A DNA stretch of 64,000 bases, taken from contig CM065802.1 of the NCBI GenBank assembly GCA_033398695.1, forward strand, positions 82,074,096 to 82,138,095, read 5' to 3'. Within the stretch, counting starts at the first letter, position 1; each line of letters begins with the position of its first letter. The notes beneath the pieces are model-generated. The model was not told where the DNA came from. It saw only the letters and a program-made list of their open reading frames with translations, and ran no database searches. Shown piece by piece: positions 57,423 through 64,000 of this stretch. This DNA comes from Orobanche coerulescens (lineage: Eukaryota; Streptophyta; Magnoliopsida; Lamiales; Orobanchaceae). Both the position numbers and the translations under genes were made by a program.

Positions 57423-60400
57423 TGTAACACCCCCAGATTTGACCGGAAATACTACAGCGCCGTGGGCCCCGAGATGGAACCCACAAGGCTAAAAGAAATT
57501 TTCGCAAACATTTACAAATGCCCAAGAGGCCAACGACGGTACTATCTTTAAAAATTCACAAGGACATATAAAATCCATTTATCAAAAACCGTCGTAAAAA
57601 CTCATTTGAAATCGCAATGCCAAACAGCCAACACTCAAAAGTTTAGAAAACGATTCCCAAAGTAACCTCAGTTACTAGATACCAAAAGAGCGTCTCAAAA
57701 TACTCACGCAAATGGAAAAGGCCAACAAAAAGATACTCTAGCAAATGAATACAAGAACCAATCAAGAAACTCAATGCACACAACATGTCCTAGCCGGTAT
57801 CCTCAGGAAGCTCATCTCTTCACGACCGCTACAAGCTCGATACTCCAAGAACCTAAAAGAAATCCACGACGGGGTCAGCCATAATATCCAACAATGATAA
57901 CCGTCACATCACATTAATAATAACATACCAATGAGAATACAACATAAGAATACGACCAATGTAATCTTACCGCCATAACTTTGCTTACTCAAGTGATTCT
58001 CATCAGAGTAACCATTATCACATTTCACATCCTGTGCTCGATTTACCAATAAACTCGAACATAATATAAGTACTGTACCTCAAACAATACTCAAGGTTCT
58101 CAAACTTTCATAACCAACTCACGATACGGAAATATACCATTTCTGACCAATACGATCCATCGAATAACATCATCAAATCACAAAACGATAACCGATCATC
58201 CATCAAGACAAATACCAAAGGAAATATGGAACATACCTCGAGATATGAAGTGCCACAACAATCATACCAGTCTAATCCGAGATCAGATCAATGCAATACG
58301 GATAAGGTCCTAACACAAGATCTTCAAATGCATACTCATATGACCACGTCAATATGATCACAACAATAACAATCATGTATACTCAATGGAAAACCGAAGA
58401 TCCAGCGCCCTCAGCATAGATCCCTTTGTTGATCCTATCAGATCAACATAAGGTGGATAACTAACAATACACATGTGAACAACAACACATGATAAAATCA
58501 ATGATGCGAATTCACAAGATTCCATCAACACAATACTGGTAATCCAACGATCCAGCGCCCTCAGCATAGATCCCCATGATGATCCCGTCGAACCAACGCA
58601 TGGTGGACATCCGATCCAGCGCCCTCAGCATAGATCCTCATAATCCCATCGGATTATTTACACAACATGAACAACACAATATGCATACATAGATGCAATT
58701 CAACACGTTCATCAACATGAACAACATAACATGCACGACAACATGACAATTTACTAGGACGACTCCATGTTCAACAACATGAAGAAAATGTACGAGACCA
58801 AATAAATAACACTAAACCATAATCAATATGGAATACTTGCCCCGAGTCCTTCGGGAGCAACCTCATTGTCCAATCATCAACGACGATTATCCGCAACGCT
58901 CGACGATCCAAACGTATCATCGCTATATGTATTATAAACGAAATGAAACTGAAACCATTCATTAAATATTATAACTGAGCAAATAATAACTTGCCTCGAT
59001 ACCGATATGATGATGATGAAGCCGCTACTAGTCACAATGCCTTCGTCTACGAGCTCCTCGGCCCCGACCGAAGCAATTCACGAACATAATCGAAGATGAC
59101 CGCAACACACGGTTATAATCACCGATCAATAAACTTGACCTAGTACAATAATCGATTAAACAAAAATCCGATAATAATCAACAACCGCTAAAACCACTTC
59201 ACAAATCCAACGGATCAACAATATCTTAGTTAACCACAAGTCTGATCAAACCAACTAAAACGATCACGAATTCATAATTGAAACGGAATATATTACCCTG
59301 CCTGTTGACTTAGCGCACGTTAATCTTTAACCGTAGCGTGCACTAAGTTGTTCCCGATAGCGTGCGCTAGCCAGTAGGCTTAGCGTGCGCTAATAACATG
59401 CAGTTACATGCATTTCGGGTACCGATCAACATCTGGCGATTATCAAAAACTCTAAGTGATTCTGAATCATGTTCATAGCTATCAAACAACGAAATCCAAT
59501 ATCCTTTAACATATAGGTAATCATCCGACTTTTAATTCAAGTCATATATTCATATTTCATCTTTCTTAATATCAACAACCTAAACACCAAGAACTCATAA
59601 TCATGCCATGTTCATCATCATATGAAGGAACCAACAACAACATCACAGATCCGAATTGAAGGACATTATCCAACATATCTCTTTGAAGATAACAACACAT
59701 TCGAGACCATCCAATTCATATCAATATCTTCATATCAACAATAACATTATCATAATCCGGTGATCCAACTCATAATCATACTTATCAACTTGTTTATATG
59801 ATAATCATCAGCTCAAGAACATCATATACAATCCGAAACGAAATCTCAAAGTGAAGAGTAATTACCTTTTTGAAGGAATAGATTGATTTCCAAGGTTGAA
59901 TCCATTTACAAGAATCACCAATGATTTCAAGCTTCAAATGTTGTTATGGATGATTAACTCCATCTTAATCCAGTGTTTGGAACCTCAAATATATCCCAAC
60001 TCTCTCTCTCTCTCTCTCTCTCGGCTGAAAGAAGAAAGAATGACGAAATGCTTAATAACACCCTTCTGTCCCTTTTTATAATATTCATTATTAGCGTGCG
60101 CTAACATCTCATGTTTAGCGTGCGCTACCGCCTTAGCGTGCGCTAACTGACTTTGTTAGCGTGCGCTATCGAAGCCCAGAGGCTACTGTCTTGCTTTGTA
60201 AACTAAATTACGTACGTAATGCCCATGCATTAACGTACGTAAATCATCCTGCTTAGCGTACGCAAGTCATTTACCTTAGCGTGCGCTAATACCAGTTGAC
60301 TTGCTACAGTCTACACCTACCACGAAGATGCTCGTGACCCCACAAGCCGATATCAACCAATAAAGCCAAGATTCCCTGTTGACCGATATATAGTTAGCGT

Positions 60401-60844
60401 GCGCTAATCAACCTGCATTAGCGTGCGCTAACACTACATTACAACATCTGTTGACTTATCAGAACGTGCGCCGAAAGTGGCCTGGTCCACGCGTAGATTC
60501 CTTCTGATCTGACTGCATTAGCGTGCGCTACATTCTGCCTCTAGCGTGCGCTAACCATAAATGATAGCGTGCGCTATACTTGACCATTAGCGCGCGCTAG
60601 TCAGGCTATACTTAGCCATTTCCAACTCTTCTCGTCCAACGTCTCAACATACAGAATACGAACATACGGCATACTGAATACATATACTTCTTAAATGTAA
60701 TTGTCAACCAAATATGACAATTATACCAATACAGATGTCTCAGTCCTTCATTTATTTTATCCCTACTGTACAGATTCCATGCTGTACAATATAACTCGGA
60801 TAAAATAATATCAAACAACAGTAGTAGAAATTCCGGATATTACA
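57423..60844 (-). repeat. LARD LTR, right (5' LTR in sense orientation)
   Basis: A 3422-bp near-identical copy of 51546-55045. Differences are mostly single C/T or G/A changes, the missing 72-bp repeat unit and a (TC)n run one unit shorter (60001-60022). Its inverted-repeat clusters are at 59311-59400 and 60092-60599. Confidence 0.94.
59311..60599 (-). repeat. Inverted-repeat sites in right LARD LTR
   Basis: This is the same two-cluster layout as the left LTR. Some sites differ by one base between the two LTRs (for example GCGTGCACTA near 59336 versus GCGTGCGCTA near 53536, and CTTAGCGTACGC versus CTTATCGTACGC). Confidence 0.92.
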
Positions 60845-61358
60845 TAAAACATCCATCTGTTCTTGATTGGAAGGTGATAGGCAGCTTGCGAGTTGTTGAG
60901 GCATCCACGGTTTTTCGATCAAGAGGTGTTAAGAACCAAGGGAATAAGTTGCAACAGCCAAGGGTTTCCACTGGTTGGAAGTTGTTGTAACAAGATTCAT
61001 TGTAACATTAATTTCACTGGTTAAAAGATATAGTGAATTCATATCCAACTGGTTTAGAGAGAAGTGGACTAGTAGAGGATTACCCAAGCTCTAAAACCAC
61101 TATAAAAGTACTGTGTGATTTACTGCTTTAATCATCATACTTAACTGTTGCATTCATATTAACTATTGCACTCAAAGCCAACTGTCATTCCGCAAAACCA
61201 TTTTACAGGTGACAACGGTTACTTGCATTATTATCAGACGAGTAACCTAGCCACATTCACTTCAGCGGTGTTTTTGAAAACAGTTATTTAATCAAAAAAA
61301 ATTGTAAGTCTATTCACCCTTTCCATCTAGACTTATATCTGACTCCTTGTGACCTACA

Positions 61359-61452
61359 AGTGGTATCAGCGAGGTTGGTTTAATTTTACAGAACCAGATC
61401 CATATATATACATTTAAATCTCTCATTAAAATGGAACACATGCAACACATGT
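61359..61452 (+). mobile_element. Extra primer site and gag start after Y's 3' LTR
   Basis: TGGTATCAGCGAGG (61361) and the next 80 bases repeat the leader and first gag codons of Y at 36166-36264, up to ATGGAACACATGCAACACATG. The match ends there and element X sequence begins. A normal 3' LTR is not followed by a primer site, so this is a remnant of a second, tandem Y copy or an aberrant integration product. Confidence 0.9.
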
Positions 61453-61999
61453 GAAGAAAGGAATCGGGGCAGGGACTCCTTAGTCAACTGGTAGAAAGGA
61501 ATCGATTATGATCCCTCCAGGAAGTCTTCTAGACAACAGTATAGAAGAAAATTTCTGACAGCTGTATATTTTATTTCGGTATGCTCCCGATGTAAAATTT
61601 CAATTCCAAAAGCACTGTAATCTTGATTTTTCTATCAAAAAATGTCTTACTTACCTCAAAAAGTTACAGCTTATGATCTTCATTTACTGATTTATTACTT
61701 TAATATTTGAAATACTTGCAAAATATAAAAACTGCTAAGTCTAAAAAGTTGAAAGGACTTGTATGTGAACAGTTCATAGATTAAGTTGAATTCAGATAGA
61801 CTATATGTTGTAAGATTGTGCCTACGAGCTAATCATAAATTAAGTTATAATACACTTAGTCTTGTAGGATTTAAAGTTTAGAACTTGCATGAGGAGTTCA
61901 AATTTTAGTCTAAGTCTTGAAGATCAGAGATTATCCGACAGAAGACTTGAAGACAGCCTTGTTTTTAAGAGGTTTTAGCATTATCAAAAATGGGGAAAT
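61453..61999 (+). mobile_element. 3' internal part of element X (plus copy), resumed
   Basis: This continues X after the Y insertion. GAAGAAAGGAATCGG and GAAGTCTTCTAGAxAACAG align with the reverse complement of about 15720-15830 in the minus copy. 61720-61990 matches 14386-14700 in reverse. The coding part (to about 61560) is broken by stops. A polypurine tract CAAAAATGGGGAAAT ends it at 61985-61999. Confidence 0.8.
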
Positions 62000-62258
62000 T
62001 GTTGGGAAGAAGAATCATACCCTAAGTGTTTCGATAAATGCACCCTATAGCCTGTCCCTACAGCAAGAATCATACAGCGCCCAGAAGATATCTCCTACAG
62101 CCAAATGGAAAAGTACAACAACAAGACTGTTGGCTACAGCAAAGAAGCTGTGGTGTTTTACTTAGGAAAAGTAAAACAAAATCTAACAGGATTTAGACTT
62201 ATCTTTAAACCATTGCAATATAAGTCTTCATTTATTCAAAAAGTATTCACAGTTTCAA
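62000..62258 (+). mobile_element. 3' LTR of element X (plus copy), interrupted
   Basis: The LTR starts TGTTGGGAAG directly after the polypurine tract and matches the first 250 bp of the minus-copy LTR (14370 downward). It is cut at 62258 by the start of another LTR. The remainder should lie beyond the window if the insertion is simple. Confidence 0.85.
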
Positions 62259-64000
62259 TGTAATACCCGATTTTAATTTAGTCATTATCATTCAGTAATT
62301 ATCATTCAGTAATTGTCACTCAGTAATTTTCACTCATTAATAATCATTCATCATTCATATTCAATCATTGTATTCACCATTCAGATTAATTTGTATCGTG
62401 TATCCGTTATTATTCGTCTTTCTACCTGGTTGGAGGATCGAGCCGTGTTTATCATCATTGTCTTTTTCATAGTGGGCTATGTGTGAGGAGTAGCGCACGC
62501 TACATACTCTCTTTACCGCGCGGTAATTGGGTACGGGTAGCGCACGCTACCTCTTAGCATTAACGCACGCTAGCGTGGTTCAGGCAGATAGTCCAGAAGG
62601 CACTGGACTGCAGTTGAGTTGTAGTAGCGCATGCTATGAATGGTAAGTAGCGCGCGCTAGTGAGTTCGGATAGTGCACGCTATGCTAGCAGTGTAGCGCA
62701 CTCTAAGGTCGATCAGGCAGAGTCCAGTGGGTACTGGACTGATTTGGAATAATTCATAGCATACGCTATGAGCAGGTATTAGCGTACGCTAATGGTGTAG
62801 TAGCGCACGATTAGTTTTGGGTGTAGCGTACGCTATCGCGAGCAGATCAGAGAACAGGAGGTTCTGGACTTCAGTCACTGGGCATCAGATATCAGTTAGC
62901 GCACGCTAACTTTTTGGGTTAACGGACGCTAATGAGGCAGTCAGAGCTTACTGGACCGTCTGGTTAACCCATTAGCACACGCTACATAACAGGCCTTAGC
63001 ATGCGCTAAGCTGGGACCAATATATATTGGACAGTGCAGTCCAGATTCGTCATTTTTCATTTCACTTCATTCCTTCGGCGATTTTGGGCAATTTCGGATG
63101 TTTTGGAGAGATTTCTTCGAGCTGAATTCTTCTATCACCATCTTCAAGCTTATCATTCGGATTAATCATCATTTCTTCCGTTCTAACACATCAAATCAAG
63201 GTAATGATTCTTGGATCTAGAAATTCGGATTTTGAGTATTTTCCTTCCGATCTCTCCATGTAAGCTTGATATTATGTTGGAATATGTTAGATATGGATTA
63301 TCTACCTTGTGTACATGTATTCCTATGGATTTATTGATGTGCTTTTCGTATTTGATGAATATTTGGAGAATTAATCAAGAACCCTTGATGTTGACTGTGG
63401 TTATTTTTGGGGGTTTCCTATTATGGTTGTCGTAACCGTGAATTGTGGTTTCTTATTGGATTATTGATATCATTGAAGGTGTTTTTTTGGATTGAACTAC
63501 TCATTTTGGAGTTTGGTTTCGATATATTTGGGATTGGTTATAATCAAAGGATGATGTTCGCTAAGTGTTTGTTTGAATGCCTCAATGAGTTTGGATATTG
63601 TTGTGTCGACCTTTGAGTTGGTCATGATTCATACTTGATACGTATATTAAGCGGATTATTGGTGATTGTGTTATTCAAGGTTGTTCGAGTGGCCGACATC
63701 TCATTTTAGGACGTTTGTTCTAGGAAGGACATTCTTCACCGGTGTTGTGTAAGTTAATTCTTACTCGGTTAAAAGGATACTCATTCCTTTCGTTGTTGTT
63801 CATTCATAATCATAACTCATTCATAATGTATTAACCGTATTGAGACATGTAATTGTCAAATAATCATTTCATTCACGAGGAACGGCGGTTCCAATCATTT
63901 CAATGAGCTATCATTCATTTCATTATTATTTCATCTCAGTGAGTCTTTCTTGACCTTTGTCGTATTGTTATTCATTATTACTCTCTGGTCACTTTCATTC
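62259..64000 (+). mobile_element. Ty3-type LTR, runs off the window
   Basis: It begins TGTAATACCCG, like the solo LTR at 46061. A run of about 16-bp repeats on CATTCAGTAATTAT (62283-62345) opens it. An inverted-repeat array (62491-63008), a TATA-like TATATAT (63021-63027) and a T-rich downstream part follow. Open frames after 63200 look like chance. The right end is outside, so solo LTR or full element cannot be decided. Confidence 0.8.
62491..63008 (+). repeat. Inverted-repeat array in terminal LTR
   Basis: About sixteen sites include TAGCGCACGCTA (62491, 62539 and about 62897), TAGCGCGCGCTA and TAGCGTACGCTA. There is also a variant with different half-sites, TACCGCGCGGTA (62513-62524). The last site ends 12 bp from the TATA-like box. 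Confidence 0.9.

Larger units (their letters stand above)
51546..60844 (-). mobile_element. Complete non-autonomous LTR element (LARD), 9.3 kb
   Basis: Two long LTRs, 51546-55045 (3500 bp) and 57423-60844 (3422 bp), both start TGTAACACCCCC and end in ATATTACA. They flank a 2377-bp internal region. Perfect TAAAA duplications lie at 51541-51545 and 60845-60849. A primer site at 57406-57417 sets the minus strand as sense. No gag or pol frame exists, so this is a large retrotransposon derivative that needed proteins from another element. LTR ends, primer site and 3' stem-loop link it to the Tekay-like lineage and to element A. The near-identity of its LTRs suggests it is among the youngest insertions in the window. 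Confidence 0.95.
50464..61358 (+). mobile_element. 3' LTR of element Y, split by the LARD
   Basis: The LTR runs 50464-51545 and resumes at 60850-61358. Together that is 1591 bp matching the 5' LTR (1581 bp). The start is TATTAGGAAT where the 5' LTR has TGTTAGGAAT. The interruption is the LARD with its TAAAA duplication. Unusually, the LTR is followed by another primer site and gag start (61361-61452). Confidence 0.92.

Overview
This window reads as repeat-dense nuclear DNA of a flowering plant, probably a eudicot with a large genome. The evidence is plant-type LTR retrotransposons with initiator-Met tRNA primer sites (TGGTATCGGAGC or TGGTATCAGG), a Cassandra element carrying 5S rRNA domains, an RTE-like LINE, a hAT-type MITE and a CACTA-like terminus. 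I see no intact host gene, rRNA gene or tRNA gene. The only host-gene-like sequence is a broken, intronless LOG (cytokinin-activating enzyme) copy near 7.4-8.0 kb. The species cannot be named from the sequence.

Layout. 1-5331: 5' end of a minus-strand Ty3-type element (A) whose LTR is split by a Copia-type solo LTR (607-2467). 5332-8757: AT-rich DNA with short repeats, a microsatellite and the LOG pseudogene. 8758-12390: 5' LTR, primer site and decayed gag of another Ty3 family (P), with a 514-bp MITE at the LTR/primer junction. 12391-13098: nothing recognised. 13099-18078: 3' part of a Copia-like element X on the minus strand, with Cassandra inside. 18079-28776: a Tekay/Del-like chromovirus composite arranged partial internal region, LTR, whole internal region, LTR. 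28777-29882: 5'-truncated LINE, minus strand. 29883-34582 and 61453-62258: a second X copy, plus strand, broken by a solo LTR (32697-34039) and by a large Copia/SIRE-like element Y (34583-61358 plus a 94-bp tail). Y itself holds a CACTA-like fragment, two solo LTRs, and a 9.3-kb non-autonomous element (LARD) inside its 3' LTR. 62259-64000: LTR of one more Ty3 family, running off the window.

The elements form layers: X is older than Y, and Y is older than the LARD and solo LTRs within it. Perfect 5-bp target duplications and the empty site in Y's other LTR allow exact boundaries. All coding regions of the elements are broken by stops or frameshifts, and the chromovirus reverse transcriptase has lost visible catalytic aspartates. 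Nothing here looks autonomously mobile. The LARD shares the chromovirus 3' end (stem-loop plus polypurine tract) and probably depended on a relative of it.

The most unusual signal is a dense array of short inverted repeats in the LTRs: 5-bp half-sites TAGCG or TTACG facing each other across a 2-bp centre. It occurs just upstream of a TATA box in eight LTR copies from six distinguishable families (A, P, chromovirus, LARD, solo LTR at 46 kb, terminal LTR). A second shared module, a GACGGG-containing direct repeat, lies downstream of the TATA box in three of them.
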